DNA from: JAFGDI01 sp963667715
GTDB lineage: Bacteria; Planctomycetota; Phycisphaerae; Sedimentisphaerales; SM23-30
Assembly: GCA_963667715.1 (NCBI GenBank)
Contig: OY763926.1
Coordinates: 434,001 to 498,000 of the forward strand
Length of the DNA stretch: 64,000 bases
Direction of reading: 5' to 3'
A program made the translations under genes and the position numbers. Under the pieces are notes generated by a model. It did no database searches, was not told the DNA's origin, and saw nothing but the letters and a program-made list of their open reading frames with translations. How positions within the stretch are numbered: the stretch's first letter is position 1; the number at the start of each line of letters is the position of its first letter. This document shows positions 17,024 through 24,882 of this stretch, one piece after another.

Positions 17024-18151
17024 ATGAAATTATCATTGAAAATTGTATTTTCTGTTCTGGCGATAGCATTTGCATTTGCCCCGGCAGTCTATGCCGCTGA
17101 TGAAGCAGCTGGCGAAGCAAAGGCAGCTAAAACATATCCGGGCTTTGACAATGATTCTGAAATCGTAAGTTATGTTTTTGGTACATTTATCGGACGTGAT
17201 GTGAAGTCACGTTTTGAAAACGCTGATACTAAAAAGTTCGTAAGTGGTTTACAGGATCATGTTGCCGGCAAAGATCTGGATATTCCAGAGGAAGACTTCC
17301 AGACAATTATGGAAGTTTACATGGGCCGTCTACAGGCTAAAATGGCTGGGCAGGATGCTCCAGAAACTGACCCGATAAAGGACTATCCAGGTTTTGATAA
17401 TGATGACCAGAAGGCAAGTTATATACTAGGTGTTACTGTTGCTGATCAGCTGAAATCTATTCCTTTTGAGTTGGCAAGTCAGATGGTAGCTGATGGTTTC
17501 ACTGATTCATTTTCTGGCAAAGAACTAGCTATTCCTGAAGCTGATCATCAGGATATTATGGCAAGTTTCCAGGCTAAAATGATGGCAAAGATGCAGCAGG
17601 AAAAAGAAGAAAAGCTTGCCGCTGCTGGCTGGAAGACCAAGCTGGAAAAGCCTGAGATGATGACTTTTGACAAGGCTAAGGATTATTTCTGGATTCTTGA
17701 GACCAACAAGGGCAAGATCAAGGTTAAGCTTATGCCGGAAGTTGCTCCTATGCACGTTTCCAGTACAATTTTCCTGACAAAGAAAGGCTTCTACAATGAC
17801 CTGAGCTTCCACCGCGTTATCCCAGGTTTCATGGCTCAGGGCGGTTGTCCGCTTGGCGACGGTACCGGCGGTCCAGGTTATGAATATGAAGGTGAGTTCA
17901 GCGACACAGTTAAGCATGATAAGCCTTACCTGCTGAGCATGGCTAATGCCGGTCCTGGTACAGATGGCAGTCAGTTCTTCCTGACCTTCAAGCCAACACC
18001 ATGGCTCGACGGCAAGCACACCATTTTCGGTGAAGTAGTAGATGGCCAGGATGTCGTAAAAAATCTTGAGAAGTTCGGCACCCAGAGCGGCAAGCCGACT
18101 ACAGAGCTCAAGATAGTGAAAGCCACTATCGAAGAAGCTGCCAAGAACTAA
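17024..18151 (+). CDS. Secreted peptidyl-prolyl isomerase: two FKBP N-terminal domains fused to a cyclophilin
   Basis: A signal peptide (cleavage after VYA, residue 24) sends this 375-residue protein out of the cytoplasm. Two tandem repeats follow, each opening YPGFDND (about residues 38-113 and 124-193) and matching the helical dimerisation domain found in front of FKBP isomerases such as Mip, FkpA and FklB. The catalytic part is not FKBP but a complete cyclophilin (about residues 220-370), with FHRVIPGFMAQGG, GSQFFLTF and PWLDGKHTIFGEV holding the expected Arg, Phe and Trp. It is preceded by AGGAG and followed by a strong terminator at 18241-18302. A periplasmic folding chaperone is the likely role. 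Confidence 0.88.
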   Translation: MKLSLKIVFSVLAIAFAFAPAVYAADEAAGEAKAAKTYPGFDNDSEIVSYVFGTFIGRDVKSRFENADTKKFVSGLQDHVAGKDLDIPEEDFQTIMEVYMGRLQAKMAGQDAPETDPIKDYPGFDNDDQKASYILGVTVADQLKSIPFELASQMVADGFTDSFSGKELAIPEADHQDIMASFQAKMMAKMQQEKEEKLAAAGWKTKLEKPEMMTFDKAKDYFWILETNKGKIKVKLMPEVAPMHVSSTIFLTKKGFYNDLSFHRVIPGFMAQGGCPLGDGTGGPGYEYEGEFSDTVKHDKPYLLSMANAGPGTDGSQFFLTFKPTPWLDGKHTIFGEVVDGQDVVKNLEKFGTQSGKPTTELKIVKATIEEAAKN

Positions 18152-18240
18152 GGTAGTACAACCATCCCTGGTTGTGATTCTATAAGTAATATTGCCATAT
18201 GTCTTTAGATTATTGGCTTTATGCTTAGGTTAAATATTAT

Positions 18241-18302
18241 AGGTTTTCATTTTGTTTATTCCCAGCTATCAGTTGAGATAAATGAAGTGAAAACCTTTTT
18301 TA
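18241..18302 (+). terminator. Long-stem terminator of the cyclophilin gene
   Basis: AGGTTTTCA (18241-18249) pairs perfectly with TGAAAACCT (18288-18296), and the stem continues inward through TTTGTTTAT/ATAAATGAA with few mismatches. Six or more T follow. Confidence 0.8.
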
Positions 18303-18503
18303 ATGTCAAATTAACCTTTTGATATTACTGAAGGGAATGTTATATTTATAATACTAGTGTCCTTGATGTGTTTTATGCATTAGTTCTTTAATTATAAGTA
18401 CTTATTCTTAGTTTTTATGTTTGGGGAAGTGATTTGTGTTATTAGGTGTTTTTTCATAAGTATTTTTTGTAAATAATATGCTATAATACTATAGGAGTAA
18501 GAT
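18303..18503. other. Intergenic region upstream of the DUF4160/DUF2442 pair
   Basis: It holds a perfect TATAAT at 18482-18487 without a good -35, then the AGGAG site of the next gene at 18493-18497. No other feature is visible. Confidence 0.4.
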
Positions 18504-18743
18504 ATGAGTCCAACGATATTTCGTGAAGGCAAATACCGTTTTTTCTTCTTTTCTCTGGAAGAAGAGAGAATGCATGTTCATATTTCTTCTCCCGATGGTG
18601 AGGCTAAATTCTGGTTGGAACCATTAGTGGAATTAGCGGCTCACACTGGGCTTGATGCCAGACAGTTGAATTTGCTACTGAAAACAGTTGAGAACAGGAA
18701 AGATGAAATCATCACAGCATGGCGATCTCACTTCAAAGCTTGA
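18504..18743 (+). CDS. DUF4160 domain protein
   Basis: This 79-residue protein has the DUF4160 signature: GKYRFFFFSLEEERMHVHI followed by GEAKFWLEP and a helical C-terminus ending RKDEIITAWRSHF. The AGGAG site is six bases before the ATG. DUF4160 genes are commonly paired with DUF2442 genes, as here, where the two overlap by 41 bases. The pair has a toxin-antitoxin-like look (small, overlapping, isolated), but I know of no firm function; binding of nucleic acid or another protein is speculation. Confidence 0.85.
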   Translation: MSPTIFREGKYRFFFFSLEEERMHVHISSPDGEAKFWLEPLVELAAHTGLDARQLNLLLKTVENRKDEIITAWRSHFKA

Positions 18744-18963
18744 AGTGACAAACATATCACAACACGGCTTTTGGCTGTTTCATAATGGCAAGGAATATTT
18801 TCTTCCATTTGAGAAATACCCATGGTTCAGGGATGCAATGGTCAGTGACATCCTAAATGTTGAACATCTACACGATGATCATTTTTATTGGCCTGCTCTT
18901 GATGTAGATTTGTCAGTTTCTATTTTGGAAGATCCAGACAAGTATAAACTTATTTATAAATAA
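18703..18963 (+). CDS. DUF2442 domain protein
   Basis: Starting at ATG 18703 behind AGGAAAG, this 86-residue product begins inside the preceding DUF4160 gene. The DUF2442 pattern is clear: LEVTNISQHGFWLFHNGKE, then LPFEKYPWFRDA, and a C-terminal HLHDDHFYWPALDVDLSV. In DUF2442 proteins the middle block reads similarly (F-x-x-YPWF). It is expected to be translated together with its partner. Function unknown; see the DUF4160 entry. Confidence 0.85.
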   Translation: MKSSQHGDLTSKLEVTNISQHGFWLFHNGKEYFLPFEKYPWFRDAMVSDILNVEHLHDDHFYWPALDVDLSVSILEDPDKYKLIYK

Positions 18964-18980
18964 TACGCCGTGTTATAAAA

Positions 18981-19171
18981 TTATTGCAGTGTATGTAGTT
19001 TTTTAGTTACTAGAGCATATTGTATTCTGGCATCGCCGTACTTATGTTTTCTTCTCAGCGTCAGTATTCTCCCAATTCTGATATTAGCATATCGATTATT
19101 CCTTCGTCTGTTTCTGTTTTGAGTAGTGGTTTAGTGCTTTTTTAAAACTTTGCACATTCTTTTTTATCCAT
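18981..19171 (-). pseudogene. Possible decayed small gene in the intergenic region
   Basis: On the minus strand GGAG precedes an ATG at 19171 that begins MDKKECAKF and then meets a stop after a T4A6 run. The same frame continues with KPLLKTETDEGIIDMLISELG before stopping at 19055-19053, while the next frame continues with LTLRRKHKYGDARIQYALV to a TAA at 18983-18981. The joined product would look protein-like, with one nonsense and one frameshift change at homopolymers. Further open stretches occur upstream to about 19360. Chance cannot be excluded in DNA of this composition, and I do not recognise a family. Confidence 0.3.
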
Positions 19172-19368
19172 GATAAGACTCCAGCTGATTTTGTATTATA
19201 TCTTCTTCAATTATATGCCGCATGGTGGTAAAATCAAATTATTGAGACAGGTTTTGCGTATTTCGCTTATGGAATCTTTATTTTTATGCTGGTTTACTGT
19301 ATATTCATCTATGTGGTAATGTGGAATGTGACTGCGTTTTGTTATGATCAAAAGTTTAGGGTGGTTTT

Positions 19369-19752
19369 ATGAAGTATGTGTGTAGTAATTGCGGAGCGGG
19401 TATTTTGTTCAAAGCTGATATGCCCAGCAATATGGTAAAGTGCGAGAAATGCGGCCAGCTAAACTGGATCGACTTTTCAAGTGAAGAGCCGCTGAGAGTT
19501 AGAAGGCCGGGCAGATTATTCATTTTCTGGGGCAATATTGCCTGTTTATTACTTCTGGCTGCTGCTGTAGCGTTAAGCATTTGTGGTTATATATATTCTC
19601 ACTCGCTATATGCCGGTATTTCAGCGGGAATCGGTATGATTGTTTCTGCTATATCGCTCAAATTTTTCATTTGTATCCTGCAGGCAATACATCGCATAAT
19701 AGAACTGCAGGAAAAACAGCTTGAAAAATTAGATATATTGTCTAGGCATTAA
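19369..19752 (+). CDS. Zinc-ribbon membrane protein
   Basis: The 127-residue protein starts with a zinc ribbon: CSNCG at residues 5-9 and CEKCG at 26-30. A basic linker (RVRRPGR) leads to two transmembrane helices (about residues 50-73 and 78-103), and a short coiled-coil tail (IIELQEKQLEKL) ends it. Such proteins are common in planctomycetes and their role is unknown. A TATGAT about 35 bases upstream may be its -10 box. It stands alone on the plus strand. Confidence 0.7.
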   Translation: MKYVCSNCGAGILFKADMPSNMVKCEKCGQLNWIDFSSEEPLRVRRPGRLFIFWGNIACLLLLAAAVALSICGYIYSHSLYAGISAGIGMIVSAISLKFFICILQAIHRIIELQEKQLEKLDILSRH

Positions 19753-19943
19753 ATGTAGTAATGGGGAATATGATGAAAGTTATTTTATGGGGATAGTATT
19801 GTATAAGAAAAACAAAGAGACAAGAGTGGTAATTATGATATCTCGATGTGGTATCTCCCACTTTTAGTCTTTCTTACTGTTTTTGCTGGTTTTGGGTGGC
19901 TATAATATCTATTAGATATCAAATATTACTAACGGAGTTAAAA

Positions 19944-20756
19944 ATGAAAACATATATAATATCTTTTGTGTTATTGTTAGCCATTTTGTTATCAGGAGTT
20001 AAGGCTGATCTTACAGCAAATTTCTATAATGGTACAAATCTTCAGGGTGGGTATATAACAACTGACGGTCTTGCTTTACATCATACAGAAGTCAATCCAA
20101 ATATTGATTATTGGGATGGTAGTAGTTATTATTGTATGTATCCTGGGAATTTATCAAGTAATTATACAGGAGAGTGGACAGGGCTTATTCGTATCGATGT
20201 TGCTGGAGATTATGGTTTTGGTACAATCTCTGACGATGGTTCTCAGGTGTTCATCGACGGTATGATGGTTGTGGATAATGGTGAAGAGCAGTGGTACGAC
20301 TGGGAAGATAATATAACTGAGTTTGATCTGGAAGAGCCCAATGAACCTGTTTATCTGTCTGAAGGTTATCATAGTATAACCGTACTATTCTATGAAAAGG
20401 GTGCCTACGATGGTATTGAGCTGTGGTGGCTTACTCCCGGCAGTGGTCCATCTGATATTCCCTATTACGGTACTACATTCCATGGCACTGCTCCCACTGC
20501 AAACCCTGCTACCAACTGGCAGATAGTGCCGGCCGATGTACTTGTTACAGAAGAATATCTTATGACTGTTTGCGGAATGGATGTTGATGGTGATTCGATA
20601 ATTGGTATGTATGAGTATTCTTTACTGGCAGCCGACTGGATGAATTCAGCCCCAGTCTTGTTATCAGATTATACTCTCGATGGAACCGTTGATATTTATG
20701 ATCTTGCCTATCTGGCGGATTACTGGCTTTGTGAATGTCCAATAATGGTAGAGTGA
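19944..20756 (+). CDS. Secreted PA14-domain protein with dockerin-like C-terminus
   Basis: Translation most likely starts at ATG 19944, seven bases after GGAG; this gives a clean signal peptide ending LLSGVKA. The mature part (about 250 residues) has a PA14-like beta-sandwich with YTGEWTGLIRIDVAGDYGFGTISDDGSQVFIDG and later GYHSITVLFYEKGAYDGIELWW, typical of carbohydrate-binding PA14 domains. The C-terminus has two calcium-loop repeats, DVDGDSIIGMYEYSLLAADW and DYTLDGTVDIYDLAYLADYW, like dockerin modules. It probably binds glycans at the cell surface or in a secreted complex. No cohesin is visible in the window. Confidence 0.8.
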   Translation: MKTYIISFVLLLAILLSGVKADLTANFYNGTNLQGGYITTDGLALHHTEVNPNIDYWDGSSYYCMYPGNLSSNYTGEWTGLIRIDVAGDYGFGTISDDGSQVFIDGMMVVDNGEEQWYDWEDNITEFDLEEPNEPVYLSEGYHSITVLFYEKGAYDGIELWWLTPGSGPSDIPYYGTTFHGTAPTANPATNWQIVPADVLVTEEYLMTVCGMDVDGDSIIGMYEYSLLAADWMNSAPVLLSDYTLDGTVDIYDLAYLADYWLCECPIMVE

Positions 20757-20763
20757 AATAAAT

Positions 20764-20799
20764 AAAAAAGGCAGTTACGGATGTGATGCCGTAACTGCC
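20764..20799 (-). terminator. leu operon terminator
   Basis: GGCAGTTACGG (20770-20780) and CCGTAACTGCC (20789-20799) form a perfect 11-bp stem. Read on the minus strand it is followed by six T, so it serves leuD. Confidence 0.9.
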
Positions 20800-20846
20800 C
20801 TGAAGTTCAATCATATCCTATAATGCATTGTATTGCATCAGAGAAC

Positions 20847-21329
20847 TTATTTCTTTTTGCTGATATGTTTGATCAGGCCGCCATCGGCTATGAGTTCCAG
20901 CGCGAATGGAGGGAGAGGATTGAACTTAATAGTCTTATTCTGTGTTTTGTTTTCAATAATACCGCTAACTAGATCTACTTCTACATCATCGCCGTCATTG
21001 ATCACGGTATTAGCGTCCGGCAGTTCGATCGGATAGAAACCGCAGTTGATACAGTTGCGGTAGAAGATACGAGCGAAGCTCTTGGCAACGATAGCCTTGA
21101 TCTTAGCGCCCTGTATCGCCCAGACGGCATGTTCACGGCTTGAACCGCAGCCGAAGTCGTCGCCGCAGACTACAATATCGCCTTCTTTACACTTTGCCAT
21201 GAAATCCTTATCCAGGTCTTCCATGCAATGTAGTGCCAGTTCGGCCGGGTCATCGGTATTGAGGTAACGAGCCGGGATTATCTCGTCAGTATTTACATTG
21301 TCTCTCTGATATACATGTGCTGTTGACAT
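20847..21329 (-). CDS. leuD: 3-isopropylmalate dehydratase small subunit LeuD
   Basis: LeuD is the swivel-domain subunit that, with LeuC, isomerises 2- to 3-isopropylmalate. The 160-residue protein starts at MSTAHVYQRDNVNTDEI, behind an ACGGAG site. The signature DDFGCGSSREHAVWAIQG is seen near residues 57-74, and IFYRNCINCGFYPI near 90. The short length is that of the archaeal/HacB-type small subunits. It is the last gene of the leuA-leuC-leuD unit. It lies 131 bases from leuC, with no terminator between them. Confidence 0.95.
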   Translation of the reverse strand: MSTAHVYQRDNVNTDEIIPARYLNTDDPAELALHCMEDLDKDFMAKCKEGDIVVCGDDFGCGSSREHAVWAIQGAKIKAIVAKSFARIFYRNCINCGFYPIELPDANTVINDGDDVEVDLVSGIIENKTQNKTIKFNPLPPFALELIADGGLIKHISKKK

Positions 21330-21459
21330 TTTATTATCTCCGTTATAATCAAGTAACAAGAAATAAAAAATAAGAAACAAGCTTTGGTTTCGGCCTGTGG
21401 CCGAGGCTGATCAATTATTTAATATGACTTTTTACTATTCATTGTTTACTGTTATCTGA

Positions 21460-22722
21460 TTACAGGTACTTACGTGGGTCTGCAAGCTTACCTTCTATTG
21501 CTGAAGCAGCAGCTGTTGCCGGGCTGCTCAGGAATACTTCACTTTCAGGATGGCCCATACGACCAACAAAGTTACGGTTGGTTGAGCTTATGCAGCGATC
21601 GCCAGCAGCGAGAATACCCATGAATCCGCCCAGACATGCACCGCAAGTTGGAGCAGAAACAACACAGTCAGCAGCGTAGAATATGTCGAAAAGACCTTCC
21701 TTCATAGCCTGAGCCCAGATGTCCGGGGTAGCAGGGACTATGATAGTGCGAATCGCAACTTTTTTACCCTTAATGATCTGGGCAGCAAGTCTGAGATCTT
21801 CAATACGACCATTTGTACAGCTTCCAATATATGCCTGATCCATTTCCATGCCTTCAACTTCGCCAATTGGCTTGCCGTTACTTGGCAGGTGAGGCAGGGC
21901 AACCATAGGCTCCAGTTTGTTACATTCAACAGATATTGTCTTAGCATATACCGCATCTGGGTCAGAAGTAAATTCTGTATAAGGAGCATCATTTTTCAGG
22001 CGACCCTTGAGGTATTCGCGAACTGTATCGTCAACAGCCATAATGCCGTTCTTACCACCAGCTTCGATAGCCATATTGGTAATGGTCATACGAGCTTCCA
22101 TGCTCAGTTCCTTGATAGTGTCGCCTACATATTCCATAGCCATATAGCGGGCACCGTCGGTCCCGATCTGGCGAATAACATCAAGAACGATATCTTTACT
22201 GAAAACACCATGCTGCAATGAGCCGCTGAGTTCGATCTTCATAGACTCAGGTACACGGAACCAGAGATTACCGGTTGCAATAGCAGCTGCCAGGTCGGTA
22301 GAACCTACACCAGTACTAAAAGCACCAAAAGCACCGTAAGTACAGGTATGGCTGTCGCCGCCGATGATGATCTCGCCCGGACGGATATGGCCCTGTTCAG
22401 GTAGTAGTGCGTGACAAACGCCAGCTTTACCTACTGGGTAATAGTTTTTAAGGTTATGTTCCTTTGCCCAGGTGTCAAAACGCTTGAGCAGTTCTGCTGA
22501 CTTAATGTCCTTAGCAGGCTGGAAGTGGTCTGGGGTAGCTACAATTCTATCTGGATCAAAAATTGGCTTAATACCTGCATTTTTAATCATAGAAATTGCT
22601 GGCGGGGTGGTAACATCATGGCACATCATGATATCCACTTCAGCGTCGATAAGCTGGCCCGGCTTAACTTCTGTGTTGCCGCTATGAGCAGCAAAGATTT
22701 TCTCTGTTATTGTCATTGCCAT
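21460..22722 (-). CDS. leuC: 3-isopropylmalate dehydratase large subunit LeuC (aconitase family)
   Basis: LeuC carries the 4Fe-4S cluster for isopropylmalate isomerisation. The start at ATG 22722 (MAMTITEKIFAAHSG) follows AGGAG; an in-frame upstream extension of 24 residues is not domain-like. Cluster cysteines are seen in GSCTNGRIEDL and APTCGACLGG. HVLL-type motifs are replaced by HALLPEQGHIRPGEI and GGDSHTCTYGAFG, which is the usual aconitase active-site loop. At 420 residues it belongs to the shorter archaeal-type LeuC group, which includes homoaconitase relatives. The leu context makes the leucine role likely. Confidence 0.94.
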   Translation of the reverse strand: MAMTITEKIFAAHSGNTEVKPGQLIDAEVDIMMCHDVTTPPAISMIKNAGIKPIFDPDRIVATPDHFQPAKDIKSAELLKRFDTWAKEHNLKNYYPVGKAGVCHALLPEQGHIRPGEIIIGGDSHTCTYGAFGAFSTGVGSTDLAAAIATGNLWFRVPESMKIELSGSLQHGVFSKDIVLDVIRQIGTDGARYMAMEYVGDTIKELSMEARMTITNMAIEAGGKNGIMAVDDTVREYLKGRLKNDAPYTEFTSDPDAVYAKTISVECNKLEPMVALPHLPSNGKPIGEVEGMEMDQAYIGSCTNGRIEDLRLAAQIIKGKKVAIRTIIVPATPDIWAQAMKEGLFDIFYAADCVVSAPTCGACLGGFMGILAAGDRCISSTNRNFVGRMGHPESEVFLSSPATAAASAIEGKLADPRKYL

Positions 22723-22865
22723 TGTAATAGGATCTCCTGAACCTGTTTTGTGGTTCTCATAATTACTCAAAACTGCTATTGCAGTCAGGTACAATAATAT
22801 AATCTTTGTAATTATCTGCTGTTGTCTCGGTAAAGCGTAAGCTTCTGAATGACAATCATCGCTAA

Positions 22866-24398
22866 TTACTTTTTATTTGTTTCGTTATAACGCACCATAT
22901 GGTTTATGGCACTGATATATGCACGGGCAGAAGCTTCGACAATGTCGGTGCTTACTCCGTGACCGGTGAACATTCTATCTTCGTGGGTAATTCTCAATAC
23001 TGCTTCGCCCAATGCCCTTGAATCGCCGGTAACAGCACGTATCTGGTATTTGTCCAGATGAACAACTGTACCAATTGCTTCTGCTATGGCATTGTAAGCG
23101 GCATCTACCGGACCATCACCCCAGGCTGCGTGTTGAAGAATGTCGTCGCCACGCGAGATACGAACGGTAGCACTTGGTATTGTGCCGCTGCCGCAGCTTA
23201 CCTGCAGATATTCCAGCTTGAATGCATTGCTCGAACCATCCATGCCGACTTCCAGGATAGAGCAGATATCTTCGTCGTATACTTCTTTTTTCTTATCAGC
23301 CAGTTCCAGGAACTTTTCAAATGCTTCTGTTATCTGTTCTTCTGTACAGTTGAAGCCCAGTTCTTCACAGCGTTTCATGAAGCCATGACGGCCGGAATGA
23401 CGACCCAGTACCATACGGCTGGTTGTAACGCCAACAGACTCTGGTGTCATGATCTCATATGTCTCACGGTTTTTCAGCAGGCCGTCAACGTGGATGCCTG
23501 ACTCGTGAGCAAAAGCATTTTCGCCAACGATAGCTTTGTTTGGCTGTACTTCGATACCCATCAGACGTGAAACCATCTGGCTGGTACGGTATATTTCTTC
23601 GGTCTTTATATTGGTAGATACATTATAGTAGTCCGAGCGAACCTTGATAGCCATAACACATTCTTCAAGTGAGGCGTTACCGGCACGTTCACCCAGCCCA
23701 TTCATAGTACATTCGATCTGGCGGGCACCAGCAACGACACCAGCCAGTGAGTTGGCACTTGCCAGTCCCAGGTCATTGTGACAGTGGGTGCTGAATATAA
23801 CATTCTTCGCTCCCGGCACGTTTTCGATCAGATCGCGGATCATAGCAGCAAAAACTTCCGGAGTGGCATAGCCTACGGTATCTGGTATGTTGATAGTTGT
23901 GGCACCAGCTTCGATAACAGCCTGAACAACTTCACGCAGGTAACTCTGGTCACTGCGAGATGCGTCCTGAGCACTGAATTCGATATCAGGTGTAAAGCCT
24001 TTTGCGTAACTAACAGCTTCAACGGCACTGGCGAGAACCTGTTCCGGGGTCTTTCTCAGCATGTATTCCATGTGAACCGGACTGGTGCTGGTGAAAACGT
24101 GAATTCTGCTTTTGCCAGCTGGCTCCAAAGCCTTGGCCGCTGCATCGATGTCTTTCTGGACGGTACGAGCCAATGATGCGATTACCGGACCCTGAACCTC
24201 TTTAGAGATCAGGTTTACAGCTTCGTACTGGACAGGTGAGCTGACGGCAAAGCCAGCCTCGATAATATCAACGCCCAGTTTTGCCAGCTGCTGAGCGATT
24301 TCCAGCTTTTCCGGAATGTTCAAACTGGCACCAGGTGCCTGCTCGGCATCTCTCAGGGTAGAATCAAATATAAAAACTTTATCGTTATTAGAGGTCAT
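22866..24398 (-). CDS. leuA: 2-isopropylmalate synthase LeuA
   Basis: LeuA condenses acetyl-CoA with 2-ketoisovalerate, the committed step of leucine synthesis. The 510-residue protein has the TIM-barrel signature FDSTLRDAEQAPGASL at residues 10-25, with Ala where Gly is commoner. HCHNDLGLASANSLAG near 205-220 gives metal ligands and NGLGERAGNASLEE follows. The C-terminal ~120 residues form the LeuA dimer domain that binds leucine for feedback inhibition. A GGAG site lies seven bases before the ATG. It is the first structural gene behind the leucine leader and attenuator. leuB is absent from the window. Confidence 0.95.
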   Translation of the reverse strand: MTSNNDKVFIFDSTLRDAEQAPGASLNIPEKLEIAQQLAKLGVDIIEAGFAVSSPVQYEAVNLISKEVQGPVIASLARTVQKDIDAAAKALEPAGKSRIHVFTSTSPVHMEYMLRKTPEQVLASAVEAVSYAKGFTPDIEFSAQDASRSDQSYLREVVQAVIEAGATTINIPDTVGYATPEVFAAMIRDLIENVPGAKNVIFSTHCHNDLGLASANSLAGVVAGARQIECTMNGLGERAGNASLEECVMAIKVRSDYYNVSTNIKTEEIYRTSQMVSRLMGIEVQPNKAIVGENAFAHESGIHVDGLLKNRETYEIMTPESVGVTTSRMVLGRHSGRHGFMKRCEELGFNCTEEQITEAFEKFLELADKKKEVYDEDICSILEVGMDGSSNAFKLEYLQVSCGSGTIPSATVRISRGDDILQHAAWGDGPVDAAYNAIAEAIGTVVHLDKYQIRAVTGDSRALGEAVLRITHEDRMFTGHGVSTDIVEASARAYISAINHMVRYNETNKK

Positions 24399-24527
24399 TG
24401 TCTATCTCCATATTTATCAATATTTTATAGTCTGGTAGAACTTAGAACCGCACTTCTTGCCGGACATATAAACCATTTATTATAACGGCAATTAAAACTA
24501 AAATCCATGCGGATATACAATATGTGG

Positions 24528-24556
24528 AAAAAAATATGATTAGCCCCGGGGGGCTA
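24528..24556 (-). terminator. leuA attenuator (Rho-independent terminator)
   Basis: On the minus strand TAGCCC and GGGCTA close a GC-rich hairpin (24556-24541), followed after five bases by a run of seven T (24534-24528). The 5' arm begins inside the last Leu codon of the leader peptide and the 3' arm contains its stop codon, so a stalled ribosome would physically block the hairpin. Confidence 0.8.
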
Positions 24557-24662
24557 GGAGACCAAGACTGAGGAGAGGGAGTAGTTCAGCGTGTAAAATA
24601 CTTACCAGACGATAGTTATCGCTGATTGAAGCTGTTTTTACTTGTGCTGATGTCTTTTTCAT
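24540..24662 (-). CDS. leuL: Leucine-rich leader peptide of the leu operon
   Basis: A 40-codon open frame (ATG at 24662-24660, TAA at 24542-24540) ends with the Leu cluster LLPLLSLGLLAPRG. Seven of the ten codons 27-36 are Leu, using CTA, CTC and CTT, and nine Leu occur in all. The attenuator hairpin overlaps codons 36-41, and leuA follows 142 bases later on the same strand. This is the classic layout of translation-controlled attenuation: low charged tRNA-Leu stalls the ribosome on the Leu codons and prevents termination. There is no strong Shine-Dalgarno site. The coding frame, codon cluster and terminator are seen; the regulatory model follows from known leu and ilv attenuators. Confidence 0.8.
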   Translation of the reverse strand: MKKTSAQVKTASISDNYRLVSILHAELLPLLSLGLLAPRG

Positions 24663-24764
24663 GTTAAATGAATATATACTTTTTCTTAAATTGAATCAAG
24701 TTTATTCTCTTTTTTCTTCTCGTCCAATGCCAAAATTAGCTTTAGTAAAAACACTATTATAGAT

Positions 24765-24812
24765 TCATTATCATTGAAAATTGGGATTGTCAATACCAAT
24801 TATCAATGATAA
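24765..24812 (-). promoter_or_regulatory. 45-bp palindrome around a TTGACA box upstream of leuL
   Basis: TTATCATTGAAAATTGG (24768-24784) and CCAATTATCAATGATAA (24796-24812) are inverted copies with one mismatch in 17 bases, separated by 11 bp. On the minus strand the centre holds a perfect -35 TTGACA (24793-24788), and GATAAT (24772-24767) lies 15 bp after it. This looks like a repressor operator covering the leu promoter. An RNA hairpin at the end of the upstream nuclease transcript is an alternative, but no T-run follows. Confidence 0.55.
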
Positions 24813-24882
24813 ACTGTTGGTATATTGCCTATGTTAACTATTTTTCAGACATGTAATATTATGGGATTATTGGTGGGATAGT

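Noticed and set aside
18158..18178. Hairpin ACAACCA/TGGTTGT as the terminator of the cyclophilin gene
   Set aside because: No T-run follows. The longer stem at 18241-18302 is a much better terminator.
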